This document shows, piece after piece, positions 8,068-16,471 of a stretch of DNA of 64,000 nt (position 1 is the stretch's first letter; each line of letters starts with the position of its first letter). The DNA lies in NCBI RefSeq assembly GCF_002160025.1, contig NZ_NFJU01000013.1, positions 1-64,000 on the forward strand, given 5' to 3'. Made by a program: the position numbers and the translations under genes. Below the pieces are notes generated by a model. It had not been told where the DNA came from and did no database searches. It worked only from the letters and a program-made list of their open reading frames with translations. Origin of the DNA: Anaeromassilibacillus sp. An200 (lineage in GTDB: Bacteria > Bacillota > Clostridia > Oscillospirales > Acutalibacteraceae).

Positions 8068-8903
8068 GGGCGATCCTCCCTTCGATAGAGCAGGAAGTCA
8101 AAGCCGATCTCCGTATGCAGAGAGGAAAGGCGACGCAGCCGCTCGGCTCCCTCGCGCGGCGTTTTCCAGTAATAAGGCGTCATGGAGAACAGCGCTTCGA
8201 TGTGCTCTGGGGAATTCACCGTGATCTCCCCCGTCACCGCTTCCCGGCGCACAAGCGAAAAGCCGGGATATGTCGTCTCGCGGTATTCGTTTTCGTAGGG
8301 CTTTTCGTACAGGATTTCTTTCATCCCGTACAGATGGCGCGGTGTGGGAATGGCCAGCAGCAAAAAACTGCCCGGTTTAGCCACACGGCTCAGCTCCTCC
8401 GGCACGATGGGCGCAAACACGTTAACCACCAGATCGGCGGACGCATCTGCCGCAGGGATGGAAAACGCACTGGCCACGGCAAAGGCAATCCCCTTGTGCC
8501 GCTTGGCCGCGGCACGCACGGCGGATTTGCTGATGTCAAAGCCGCACAGCTCCGGCGTCATCCCCGCGCCGTGCAGGGTGTCCAACAGCGCCGAGGTATA
8601 CCAACCCTCACCGCATCCCGCGTCCAGAACAGCGGGGGCTGGGACGCCTTGCAGCGCTTCACACGCCAGTTCACAGAGACGGCGGCGGAACGGCTCATAA
8701 TAGCCCGCTTCCAGAAACGCACGGCGCGCGGCCACCATTTGCCGCGTGTCGCCGGGATCCTTGGAATGCTTTTTATTCGGCGGCAGCAGATAGGCGTAGC
8801 CCTCCGCCGCCACATCAAAGGAATGCCCCTTTTTGCAGGCCCACGTCCGCTCCTCCCGCTCCAGCGGGCGGCCGCAGACGGGGCAGGTAAACAGCCCGCT
8901 CAT
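8064..8903 (-). CDS. 23S rRNA guanine-N1 methyltransferase, RlmA type
   Basis: A 279-aa protein with an N-terminal zinc ribbon (CPVCG near residue 7, with CKKGHSFD) followed by a class I methyltransferase with SAM motif VLDAGCGEGWYTSAL. This arrangement and the AAEGYAYLLPPNKKHSKDPGD segment are characteristic of RlmA(I)/RlmA(II), which methylate G745 or G748 in helix 35 of 23S rRNA. Which of the two cannot be decided here; an RlmA(II)-type enzyme can contribute to tylosin tolerance. Its ATG overlaps the polA stop (ATGA). Confidence 0.85.
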   Translation of the reverse strand: MSGLFTCPVCGRPLEREERTWACKKGHSFDVAAEGYAYLLPPNKKHSKDPGDTRQMVAARRAFLEAGYYEPFRRRLCELACEALQGVPAPAVLDAGCGEGWYTSALLDTLHGAGMTPELCGFDISKSAVRAAAKRHKGIAFAVASAFSIPAADASADLVVNVFAPIVPEELSRVAKPGSFLLLAIPTPRHLYGMKEILYEKPYENEYRETTYPGFSLVRREAVTGEITVNSPEHIEALFSMTPYYWKTPREGAERLRRLSSLHTEIGFDFLLYRREDRP

Positions 8904-11479
8904 GCCTTCGCCTCATACCAGGTGCGGCCCACCTTGGCTTCCGCGACCATTGGAACGGACAGGCTCACGGCGCTTTCCATCTCTCCGGTCAGCAGAGCGG
9001 ACACGCGCTCGGCCTCCTCCTCCGGGCATTCGACGATCAGTTCGTCGTGCACCTGGAGAATCAGACGGGCTTGCAGGCCCTCCCGGCGCAGCCGCTCGTC
9101 CACACGGATCATGGCGATCTTGATGATATCGGCCGCGGCCCCCTGGATCGGCATATTGCGCGCAACACGTTCCCCAAAGGAACGCATATTAAAGTTCCCG
9201 GAAGCCAATTCCGGCAGGTACCGGCGGCGGCCGAAGATCGTCTCGGCATACCCTTTTTCCCGGGCTTCCTCCACCGTACGGCGCATATACTCGTCAACCC
9301 CGCTGAAATGGTGCAGGTAATCCGCGATATACTGCTCCGCCTCCTTGCGCGTGACACCGATATCCTTGCTCAGCGAAAACGCGCCGATGCCGTAGACAAT
9401 GCCGAAATTGACTGCCTTGGCACGGCTGCGCATCAACGGCGTGACCATGTCCTCCGGCAGATGGAATACCTGCGCCGCCGTGCGGCGGTGGATGTCGTCG
9501 TTGTCGAGGAACGCCTGAATCATGTTCGGATCGTTGGCGACATGCGCCAGCACACGCAGTTCAATCTGCGAATAGTCCGCATCCACCAGCACCCAGCCGG
9601 GGCGCGCAAGGAAGAAGCGGCGCAGCTCGCGTCCCAGCTCCGTGCGCACCGGGATATTCTGCAAATTCGGCTCCGTGGAGCTGATGCGGCCCGTGCGTGT
9701 TTCCGTCTGGTTGAAGCTGGAATGGATCCGCCCATCCGGGCCGATCACTTTCAGAAGGCCATCGCAGTAGGTGGATTTCAGCTTTGTCAGCCCACGGTAA
9801 TTGAGCACCTGCTCCACCGCCGGATGCTCATAGCGCAGGCTCTCCAACACCTCCGCGTTTGTGGAATAGCCTGTTTTTGTCTTTTTTCCATGGGAAAGGC
9901 CCAGCTTCACAAAGAGGGCGTCACCCAACTGCTTGGGGGAATTGATGTTAAATTCATAACCGACGGACTGATAAATCTCCTGCTCCAAGCGTTCAATTTC
10001 CCCCTGGAGCTGCTCACCGTAAGCGCGGATCCCTTCGCTGTCCACCGCAAAGCCTTCCATTTCCATATGAGCCAGCACGCGAGCCAATGGGATCTCAATC
10101 TCATCGAGAAGCTTTTCCTGCCCCTTCTCCCGGATCTCCGCGCTCAGCTTTTCGCACAGCCCCGGCAGCGCGGCGCACGACACAATCTCCCCCGCCTGTT
10201 CCTCCGGCACTCTATCTACCTGCGGCACCGGCACGGCGTACTCCTGCACAAGCCGGGAAATCTCATACCCCTTTGCGGAGGGATTCAGCAGATAGGCAGC
10301 CAGCGATACGTCAAATACCGGGCCAGACAGGCATGCGCCCTCCCGTTCCAAAGCGGCATACAGCTGCTTGGTGGACGGAATCAGCTTGCGTGCCTGCTCA
10401 CCGGCACAGACCTCTTTCTGTTCCTCCCAGCTATTGAGCGGGAACACTTGTCCGTTCTGGGCCGCCGTCATTCCCGCAAGCGCGCCGTTTTCTCCATATG
10501 CGGGACAAAGCGCGATCTCCCCCGTATTCTCCCGCCAATCCTGCGGCGCGGACGCGCTCCAAGTCCACAAAACCGCCGGCGTCTCCCCTGCCTGCGGCGC
10601 GGACGGCTCGCCCGGCGCGATTCCCATCTTCTCCATCAGAGAGAAAAACTCCAACCGCGCCATGAGCGATCCGGCGGCCGGATCTACCGGGCCGGGGATA
10701 TAGTCGGAAAGCTTTGTATCCACCGGCGCGTCGGTGCGGATGGTGCCAAGCCAGCGGCTGAGATATGCGTTATCCTTGGAGGCTTCCAGCTTTTTGCGCT
10801 GGCCTTCCTTGATATCGAGCTCCGCAAGATGATCATAGATATAGTCAAGATCGTGGAAGCGCTGGATCAGCTCCCCCGCGCCCTTCGGTCCAATTCCGGC
10901 AACGCCGGGGATGTTGTCTGAGGTATCGCCCTGGATGGCCTTGATATCAATGAGCTGGGCCGGTTCGACTCCGTATTCCTCCCGAATTTTCGCCTCATCA
11001 TAGACGGTCGCCTGCGGCTGCCCCATCTTGGTGGTGGCAAGACGCACGGTCACGCCGCTGCCCACCAGCTGGAGGCTGTCACGATCGCCGGTGGCAATCA
11101 CACATTCCGCGCCCTCCTCCCGGCAGACGCGGGCGAAGGTGCCGAGGATATCGTCCGCTTCAAAGCCGTCGCACTCGACAAGCCGGTAGCCGAGAAGCTG
11201 CAAAAGCTCCTTGAGGTTCGGGAGCTGCTGGGCCAGCTCCTCCGGCATTCCCTTGCGCTGCGCTTTATAGCCCGCGTACGCCTTGTGGCGGAACGTTGGG
11301 GCTTTCCGGTCAAACGCGATGGCCACGGCGCTCGGCTCTGTCTCCGCCAGCAGCCTTTGCAGCATGGTCAGGAAACCATAGATTCCGTTTGTATACAGGC
11401 CTTCCTTGGTGGTAAGGATGCGGATCCCGTAAAAAGCCCGGTTCAGGATGCTGTTTCCATCCAAAATTAAAAGCTTCAT
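8900..11479 (-). CDS. polA: DNA polymerase I
   Basis: An 859-aa protein, the normal size. The N-terminal 5' nuclease domain (MKLLILDGNSILNRAFYG; ATGDRDSLQLV; IKAIQGDTSDNIPGVAGIGPKGA) occupies about residues 1-290. The middle domain corresponds to the 3'-5' exonuclease but lacks the DTE catalytic motif (the equivalent stretch reads IALCPAYGENG), so proofreading is probably lost, as in Bacillus and Thermus enzymes. The polymerase domain has motif A VDADYSQIELR, the O-helix RSRAKAVNFGIVYGIGAF and motif C LQVHDELIVE. GGAGTG lies 9 nt before the ATG. It heads the polA-rlmA-transferase-rimI operon. Confidence 0.97.
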   Translation of the reverse strand: MKLLILDGNSILNRAFYGIRILTTKEGLYTNGIYGFLTMLQRLLAETEPSAVAIAFDRKAPTFRHKAYAGYKAQRKGMPEELAQQLPNLKELLQLLGYRLVECDGFEADDILGTFARVCREEGAECVIATGDRDSLQLVGSGVTVRLATTKMGQPQATVYDEAKIREEYGVEPAQLIDIKAIQGDTSDNIPGVAGIGPKGAGELIQRFHDLDYIYDHLAELDIKEGQRKKLEASKDNAYLSRWLGTIRTDAPVDTKLSDYIPGPVDPAAGSLMARLEFFSLMEKMGIAPGEPSAPQAGETPAVLWTWSASAPQDWRENTGEIALCPAYGENGALAGMTAAQNGQVFPLNSWEEQKEVCAGEQARKLIPSTKQLYAALEREGACLSGPVFDVSLAAYLLNPSAKGYEISRLVQEYAVPVPQVDRVPEEQAGEIVSCAALPGLCEKLSAEIREKGQEKLLDEIEIPLARVLAHMEMEGFAVDSEGIRAYGEQLQGEIERLEQEIYQSVGYEFNINSPKQLGDALFVKLGLSHGKKTKTGYSTNAEVLESLRYEHPAVEQVLNYRGLTKLKSTYCDGLLKVIGPDGRIHSSFNQTETRTGRISSTEPNLQNIPVRTELGRELRRFFLARPGWVLVDADYSQIELRVLAHVANDPNMIQAFLDNDDIHRRTAAQVFHLPEDMVTPLMRSRAKAVNFGIVYGIGAFSLSKDIGVTRKEAEQYIADYLHHFSGVDEYMRRTVEEAREKGYAETIFGRRRYLPELASGNFNMRSFGERVARNMPIQGAAADIIKIAMIRVDERLRREGLQARLILQVHDELIVECPEEEAERVSALLTGEMESAVSLSVPMVAEAKVGRTWYEAKA

Positions 11480-11749
11480 GTTTCACACTCCGATCAGCAT
11501 AAGATCCTGGAGAGAGCAGCGGCGCTCTTTCCGCACGGCGGGAGCGCCGCACGAAACACTCCGGAACATATGCTTTTAGAATACCACAATCAGGCAAAAA
11601 AATGAAGGATTTTGTGCGGTTCCGCACAGCCGTTCCGCTGTTCCGCGGAAAGCATGGAGCTTTTGCCTTTTCTAAGGATACGTCTCTCTTCTTTTGTAGA
11701 AAACGCCTCTTTATTGAGGGATGCAATCTTGATTTTTTAGCATTTTCGT
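11480..11749. other. Intergenic region upstream of polA
   Basis: No gene is supported here. On the minus strand the polA leader contains a strong GC hairpin (GCGGCGCTC/GAGCGCCGC, 11519-11527/11542-11550) without a following T-tract. I could not assign a convincing polA promoter. The 185-residue minus-strand frame crossing this region has no homology-like features and overlaps two real genes. Confidence 0.5.
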
Positions 11750-11778
11750 TTGACAATCTCCATAAAAAAGAATAAAAT
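11750..11778 (+). promoter_or_regulatory. Promoter of the cytidylate-kinase-like gene
   Basis: A perfect TTGACA (11750-11755), a 17-nt spacer and TAAAAT (11773-11778), about 65 nt upstream of the ATG. Confidence 0.8.
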
Positions 11779-11844
11779 AAAAAACAGAGGGACAGGCAAA
11801 CGCACAATGTGCGATCTGTCCCACGGAAAGGCAGGCGAGATTCC

Positions 11845-12483
11845 ATGACAAAAACCATCATTACCATAGCCCGTCAATACGGAAGCGGCGGCCGTCTGAT
11901 CGGCAAAAAGCTTTCGGAGATTTTCGAGGTTCCCTTCTACGACAAGGAGTTGATCGCCATCGCCGCCAAGCAGAGCGGCATGAGCGAGGAGGTCTTTGCC
12001 AAGGCCGACGAGCGGGCAAGCAGCAGCCTGCTGTATTCCCTTGTCATGGGGAGCTACACCTCTGTGGCAAACAACATGCCAATCAACGACAAGCTTTTCC
12101 TGCTGCAGGCCGACATCATCAAGGAGGCCGCAAAGAAAGGTCCCTTTGTGATCGTGGGGCGCTGCGCCGATTATGTTCTTCGCGACGAACCGAACTGCCT
12201 GAACCTGTTTTTGCAGGCTCCGAAGGAGATCCGGATGCGCCGCGCGGTGGAGGAATACGGCGTGGAAGCGGACAAAGCAGCGGACGCTGTCGCGAAAAAA
12301 GATAAACAGCGCGGAAATTACTACAATTTCTACAGCAACCGCAAATGGGGCGACATGCAGAACTACGATCTCATCCTCGACACCCACACCTTTGGCTTGC
12401 AGGGCAGCGTGGACATTATCCTGCGCGCGCTGGAGGAAAAAGAAAAGACATACGGGAAAGCCGTACCGGACGACGATCTGTAA
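11845..12483 (+). CDS. Cytidylate kinase-like family protein
   Basis: A 212-aa protein of the cytidylate kinase-like family. It begins TIITIARQYGSGGRLIGKKL, an atypical P-loop, followed by a YDKELI segment. VIVGRCADYVL and a lid-like region RAVEEYGVE follow, then DKQRGNYYNFYSNRKWGD, a signature of this family. True substrates are not established for the family, so a nucleoside monophosphate kinase role is inference. It is a single gene with its own promoter and terminator. The start at 11845 is chosen over an upstream ATG because the family pattern begins there. Confidence 0.85.
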   Translation: MTKTIITIARQYGSGGRLIGKKLSEIFEVPFYDKELIAIAAKQSGMSEEVFAKADERASSSLLYSLVMGSYTSVANNMPINDKLFLLQADIIKEAAKKGPFVIVGRCADYVLRDEPNCLNLFLQAPKEIRMRRAVEEYGVEADKAADAVAKKDKQRGNYYNFYSNRKWGDMQNYDLILDTHTFGLQGSVDIILRALEEKEKTYGKAVPDDDL

Positions 12484-12490
12484 TACAAAA

Positions 12491-12528
12491 GCACCGTGAA
12501 GGGATTTCTCCCTTCGCGGTGCTTTTTT
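12491..12528 (+). terminator. Terminator between cytidylate-kinase-like gene and htpG
   Basis: GCACCG-T-GAAGGGA pairs with TCCCTTC-G-CGGTGC and is followed by TTTTTT. AAAA on the far side may also serve the convergent htpG. Confidence 0.9.
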
Positions 12529-12550
12529 CATTCTATGAATCGGGGATGTT

Positions 12551-14470
12551 TTATTCCACCATCAGGTCGCAAATATCGTTCGAGAAGGCCAGCGGATCCT
12601 CGATCGATACGCCCTCAATGAGCAGAGCCTGATTATAGAGAAGCTTTGCGTATTTCGCGGCGCGATCCTTGTCGCCGTCACCATACAGCTTGGCCAGCTT
12701 GGCAAAAATGGGATGGTTGGCGTTGATTTCCAGCACGCGCTGCGCCTGCACCTTCTCGCCCTCGGGCATCGGCATCGAATTGAGCACCTTTTCCATCTCC
12801 ATGGAGATCGCGCCCTCCGTGGACAGGCAGACCGGATGGCTCTTGAGCTTCTGGGAGAGAATGACAGCCTTCACCTTGCCGTTGAGAGAATCCCGAAGGA
12901 AGGCAAGCAGGTCTTTGTTTTCTTCCACCTGCTTTTCCGCTGCCTTCTTCTCCTCCTCCGTCTCCAGGCCGAGATCGTCGGCGGACACGGAGCGGAACTC
13001 CTTGTCGTCGTACTTCATCATGATGCGCAGGGCAAACTCATCGACGTTGTCGGTGAGATAAAGGATCTCATAGGCTTTTTCCTTGAGGGCTTCCGTCTGC
13101 GGCAGCAGATCGATGCGCTCGACCGTTTCTCCGCAGGCATAGTAAATATACTTCTGATCCTCCTTCATGCGGGACACATACTCCTTGAGTGTGACCAGCT
13201 TCTTCTCGGAGGACGAATAGAACAGGAGCAGATCCTGAAGCAGATCCTTGTGTACGCCGTAATCGGCATACACGCCATACTTGAGCTGCAAGCCGAAATT
13301 CTTGAAGAATTTCTCATACTTCTCGCGATCACGGTTGAGCATGGATTCCAGCTCGGATTTGATCTTTTTCTCCAAACGGCTCTCAATCAGCTTGAGCTGG
13401 CGGTCGTGCTGCAGCATTTCACGCGAAATATTCAGAGAAAGATCCTGGCTGTCCACCAGGCCGCGCACAAAGCTGAAATAATCCGGCAGCAGATCCGGGC
13501 ATTTCTGCATGATCATCACGCCGTTGCTGAAAAGCTGGAGACCCTTCTCATAGTCGCGGCTGTAGTAATCGAACGGAGCCTGCGACGGGATAAACAGCAG
13601 GGCGTTATAAGTGGCTGTGCCCTCCGTGCTGCTGTGGATCACCAGCAGCGGATCGGCGAAATCGTGGAATTTATCCTTATAGAACTGGTTGTATTCCTCC
13701 TCCTTGATCTCGCTCCTGTTCTTGCGCCAGAGCGGAACCATGGAGTTGAGCACCTCGTTTTCGGTGTACGTTTCGTACTCCGGCGTTTTATACTTGCCTT
13801 CCGCGTCCTTGTCGGTGCCCTCGATCATGCGGCTCTTTTCCACATCCATCCGGATTGGATAGCGGATATAGTCGGAATATTTGCGCACCAGTTCCTTCAG
13901 ACGATAGGTGTCCAGGAATTCGTCGTAATTGTTTTCCTCGGTGTTGGCTTTGAGCTGCAGGGTGATGGTCGTGCCATGCCCGCTGCGCTCACCGGGCTCC
14001 ATGGTGTAGCCCTCCGCTCCGGAGCTTTCCCACTTCCATGCTGTGTCTGAGCCATACGCGCGGCTGACAACCGTAACCTTCTCAGCCACCATGAATGCGG
14101 AGTAAAAGCCCACGCCGAATTGGCCGATGATTTCAATGTCCTCCTTCGGCTCATTCTCCTTCTTAAAGTTGAGGGAACCGCTCTTGGCGATGGTGCCGAG
14201 GTTGTTTTCCAGCTCCTCCTCCGTCATGCCGCAGCCGTTGTCCTCAATGGTGAGGGTGCGGGCCTGCTTGTTCGGGATGATGGAGATGGAGAAATCATCG
14301 CGGGAAAGGCCGGTATCGCCGTCGCTGAGCGTGCGGTAATACAGCTTGTCGATTGCGTCGCTCGCGTTGCTGATCAGCTCACGCAGAAAAATCTCCTGAT
14401 GTGTGTAGATGGAATTGATCATCAGATCCAACAGGCGCTTGGATTCTGCCTGGAATTGTTTGACTGCCAT
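12551..14470 (-). CDS. htpG: Hsp90-family chaperone HtpG
   Basis: A 639-aa protein. The N-terminal GHKL ATPase contains [28 protein letters not shown] and [13 protein letters not shown]. The middle domain has [15 protein letters not shown], and a C-terminal dimerisation domain follows. The start at 14470 (MAVKQFQAE) is chosen because AAGGAGT sits 9 nt upstream and family members begin there. It folds or holds client proteins under stress. A CIRCE operator lies over the transcription start at 14499-14525, implying HrcA control. It is a single gene, convergent with the cytidylate-kinase-like gene. Confidence 0.97.
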   Translation of the reverse strand: MAVKQFQAESKRLLDLMINSIYTHQEIFLRELISNASDAIDKLYYRTLSDGDTGLSRDDFSISIIPNKQARTLTIEDNGCGMTEEELENNLGTIAKSGSLNFKKENEPKEDIEIIGQFGVGFYSAFMVAEKVTVVSRAYGSDTAWKWESSGAEGYTMEPGERSGHGTTITLQLKANTEENNYDEFLDTYRLKELVRKYSDYIRYPIRMDVEKSRMIEGTDKDAEGKYKTPEYETYTENEVLNSMVPLWRKNRSEIKEEEYNQFYKDKFHDFADPLLVIHSSTEGTATYNALLFIPSQAPFDYYSRDYEKGLQLFSNGVMIMQKCPDLLPDYFSFVRGLVDSQDLSLNISREMLQHDRQLKLIESRLEKKIKSELESMLNRDREKYEKFFKNFGLQLKYGVYADYGVHKDLLQDLLLFYSSSEKKLVTLKEYVSRMKEDQKYIYYACGETVERIDLLPQTEALKEKAYEILYLTDNVDEFALRIMMKYDDKEFRSVSADDLGLETEEEKKAAEKQVEENKDLLAFLRDSLNGKVKAVILSQKLKSHPVCLSTEGAISMEMEKVLNSMPMPEGEKVQAQRVLEINANHPIFAKLAKLYGDGDKDRAAKYAKLLYNQALLIEGVSIEDPLAFSNDICDLMVE

Positions 14471-14498
14471 GTCACAAGACTCCTTGTTCACATAGATT

Positions 14499-14525
14499 TT
14501 AGCACTCGATTCTGCTAACTGCTAA
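14499..14525 (-). promoter_or_regulatory. CIRCE element (HrcA operator) of htpG
   Basis: Read on the plus strand: TTAGCACTC, a 9-nt spacer, AACTGCTAA. The first arm matches the CIRCE consensus exactly and the second matches 7 of 9 positions of GAGTGCTAA. The spacer length is exactly that of CIRCE. It sits directly downstream of the htpG -10 box, the normal position for HrcA repression. Confidence 0.85.
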
Positions 14526-14529
14526 AACT

Positions 14530-14558
14530 ATTGTAGTCCCTTTCTTTTCTGAATTCAA
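14530..14558 (-). promoter_or_regulatory. Promoter of htpG
   Basis: Minus strand TTGAAT (14553-14558), a 17-nt spacer, TACAAT (14530-14535). Transcription would start inside the CIRCE element. The remainder of the htpG/ECF gap, to about 14690, shows nothing else. Confidence 0.8.
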
Positions 14559-14692
14559 TGAATAATTTATGAATTTTACATTTTTGCACCCACTTCCGCC
14601 CTTTAGCTCTGGAATGAACAATCGGAACGCTTGAAAGGAAATTCCTTCAAAGATAGTCCGTGAATTTTTTGACAATTTGTGATCATTTCCTC

Positions 14693-14721
14693 TTGCATTT
14701 CCCCTTCCCACCTCCTATAAT
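14693..14721 (+). promoter_or_regulatory. Promoter of the ECF transporter-coaX pair
   Basis: TTGCAT (14693-14698), a 17-nt spacer and a perfect TATAAT (14716-14721). The leader has a small TCCCA-AATA-TGGGA hairpin (14743-14756) before the CAGGAGG. Confidence 0.8.
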
Positions 14722-14779
14722 GAAAACGAAATTTGCGTTGTATCCCAAATATGGGAACAGCAGCAGGAGGTAATTGAAT

Positions 14780-15421
14780 ATGAATCAAGCGACCGTCAAG
14801 TACCGTGATTTTGTGCTGCTCGCACTCTTCACAGCCATCGTCTTTGTCCTGGGGCTTACGCCGCTGGGAATGGTGCCGCTGGGGTTGATCAAGGCCACCA
14901 CTCTGCACATTCCCGTTATTATCGGCTGTCTGCTCCTTGGGCCGCGCTACGGCGCTGTCCTCGGCGCTATGTTTGGGCTTGTGAGTTTTCTGAGCAACAC
15001 GATGTCACCCGCTGTCCTCTCCTTCGCGTTCACGCCGCTCGTTCCTGTCCCCGGTACGCCGAACGGCAGCCCGCTGAGCCTTGTGATCTGCTTTGTGCCG
15101 CGCATCCTCGTCGGCGTTGTGCCGTGGTTTGTCTACCGCGGCTTACAGAAGCTCATGAAGGAAAGCAGCCGGGGAGAAATCCTCTCCATGGCAATCGCTG
15201 GAGCCTCGGGAGCCATCCTGAACACCGGGCTTGTCATGTCGCTTATTTATTTTCTGTTCCGCGACGCTTACGCTTCCGTCAACGGAATTCCGGTGGAAGC
15301 TGTTGCGGGCGTGGTGCTCGGCGTTGTGGGCACCAACGGCGTGGCGGAAACCGCTCTCGCGGCTGTGCTGACCCCCGCGATCGGAAAGATTCTGCTCTCC
15401 CTCAAGCGCCGCAGGATGTAA
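14780..15421 (+). CDS. ECF transporter S component, probably for pantothenate
   Basis: A 213-aa membrane protein with about six hydrophobic segments and the layout of ECF substrate-binding (S) proteins, including an early Ala-rich helix (FVLLALFTAIVFVLG). It needs a shared EcfA/A'/T module that is not in this window. It is followed 21 nt later by coaX, whose substrate is pantothenate, which suggests pantothenate uptake (PanT-like). The specificity is inferred from context only. The ATG at 14780 is chosen over TTG at 14774, with CAGGAGG 9 nt upstream. Confidence 0.8.
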   Translation: MNQATVKYRDFVLLALFTAIVFVLGLTPLGMVPLGLIKATTLHIPVIIGCLLLGPRYGAVLGAMFGLVSFLSNTMSPAVLSFAFTPLVPVPGTPNGSPLSLVICFVPRILVGVVPWFVYRGLQKLMKESSRGEILSMAIAGASGAILNTGLVMSLIYFLFRDAYASVNGIPVEAVAGVVLGVVGTNGVAETALAAVLTPAIGKILLSLKRRRM

Positions 15422-15442
15422 AAAAGGACGGTGCGTCACCGG

Positions 15443-16216
15443 ATGATTATTGCCATCGACATTGGAAACACCAACATTGTGCTGGGCTGTCTGGAGCCTG
15501 ACACGGGCCGTCTCCTGTTCACCGCCCGTCTGAGTTCCGATCGTGTGAAAACCAGCGACGAATACGCGGCGCTGATGCGCAACATGTTTATCCTGAACCA
15601 GGTGGAACGCCACGATATTGAGGGAAGTATTATTTCCTCCGTGGTTCCCACCCTTACCGTCACCATGAAGGACGCAATCCGCCAGCTGTGCGGCCAGGAG
15701 TCCCTCATCGTCGGCGCGGGGCTGAAAACAGGGCTGAACATCGTGATGGACAATCCGGCCCAGCTCGGCAGCGACCTTGTCACGGACGCGGTGGCTGCGG
15801 CGGCGGAATATCTCAAGCCGATTTTGATTTTCGATCTCGGCACGGCCACAACGCTCTCCGTTGTGGACAAGCGCGGCAATTATGTCGGCGGCATGATCAT
15901 CCCCGGCATTGCGATCTCGCTCGAAGCGCTTTCCAGCCACACCTCCCAGCTTCCCCACATCAACCTGGAAGGCCCGAAGCGCGTCATCGGCACCAACACA
16001 ATTGACTGCATGAAAAGCGGCATCGTATACGGAAACGCTGCGATGATCGACGGCATCATCGAACGAGTGTCGCAGGAGCTTGGGGAAAAGCCCACTGTAG
16101 TCGCCACAGGCGGTCTTGCGCCGAATATCACCAAATACTGCAAGAGTGATATCATCTGCGACAGTGAATTGATTCTCAAAGGACTTCGGATCCTGTACAA
16201 CAAAAACAAACCTTGA
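15443..16216 (+). CDS. coaX: Type III pantothenate kinase
   Basis: A 257-aa ASKHA-fold kinase. Phosphate-binding motif IAIDIGNTNIVLG is at the very N-terminus, DLGTATTLSVVD in the middle, and GGMIIPGI and VVATGGLAP near the end are typical of CoaX. It phosphorylates pantothenate in the first step of CoA synthesis. ATG 15443 is chosen because the family begins MIIAIDIGNT; the AAGGA upstream is a rather long 14 nt away. It probably forms an operon with the ECF S component. Confidence 0.95.
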   Translation: MIIAIDIGNTNIVLGCLEPDTGRLLFTARLSSDRVKTSDEYAALMRNMFILNQVERHDIEGSIISSVVPTLTVTMKDAIRQLCGQESLIVGAGLKTGLNIVMDNPAQLGSDLVTDAVAAAAEYLKPILIFDLGTATTLSVVDKRGNYVGGMIIPGIAISLEALSSHTSQLPHINLEGPKRVIGTNTIDCMKSGIVYGNAAMIDGIIERVSQELGEKPTVVATGGLAPNITKYCKSDIICDSELILKGLRILYNKNKP

Positions 16217-16226
16217 CCGGGCAAAA

Positions 16227-16268
16227 CGCCTACAGGCAGTTCGCTTTATACTGTCTGTGGGCGTTTTT
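16227..16268 (+). terminator. Terminator after coaX
   Basis: AACGCCTACAGGCAG pairs imperfectly with CTGTCTGTGGGCGTT, followed by a T-run. Confidence 0.8.
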
Positions 16269-16351
16269 ATGCTGAAACGGCAGAGTTCCTTTCCGGCGGT
16301 CATGGAAAACATTTGCCAAAGCACCTTTTCCATTTTTGTACTAAATGCGAA

Positions 16352-16380
16352 TGGAAATCCCATCTATTTTTATTTATAAT
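16352..16380 (+). promoter_or_regulatory. Candidate promoter of the EEP-family gene
   Basis: TGGAAA (16352-16357), a 17-nt spacer and a perfect TATAAT (16375-16380). Confidence 0.6.
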
Positions 16381-16404
16381 GTCCTTACAGTGTTTGAGAG
16401 ACAG

Positions 16405-16447
16405 AGAACAGCACGAAACGCTTTGTTTTGTGCTGTTCTTTTTTGTT
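16405..16447 (+). terminator. Hairpin plus T-run inside the leader of the EEP gene
   Basis: GAACAGCAC pairs with GTGCTGTTC (with AAA/TTT inside), followed by TTTTTTG. It lies between the promoter at 16352-16380 and the ribosome binding site at 16456, so it is either an attenuator or a terminator for upstream transcription. Confidence 0.7.
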
Positions 16448-16471
16448 TTCTCAGAATGGAGGATGCTTCTT

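Noticed and set aside
9047-10921. A 624-residue plus-strand frame
   Set aside because: Antisense to polA, which has all polymerase motifs.
11310-11867. A 185-residue minus-strand frame between polA and the kinase-like gene
   Set aside because: It overlaps the start of polA and the promoter of the kinase-like gene; composition is not protein-like.
14669-14674. A perfect TTGACA upstream of the ECF gene
   Set aside because: The nearest TATAAT is 41 nt away; TTGCAT at 14693 pairs with it at 17 nt.
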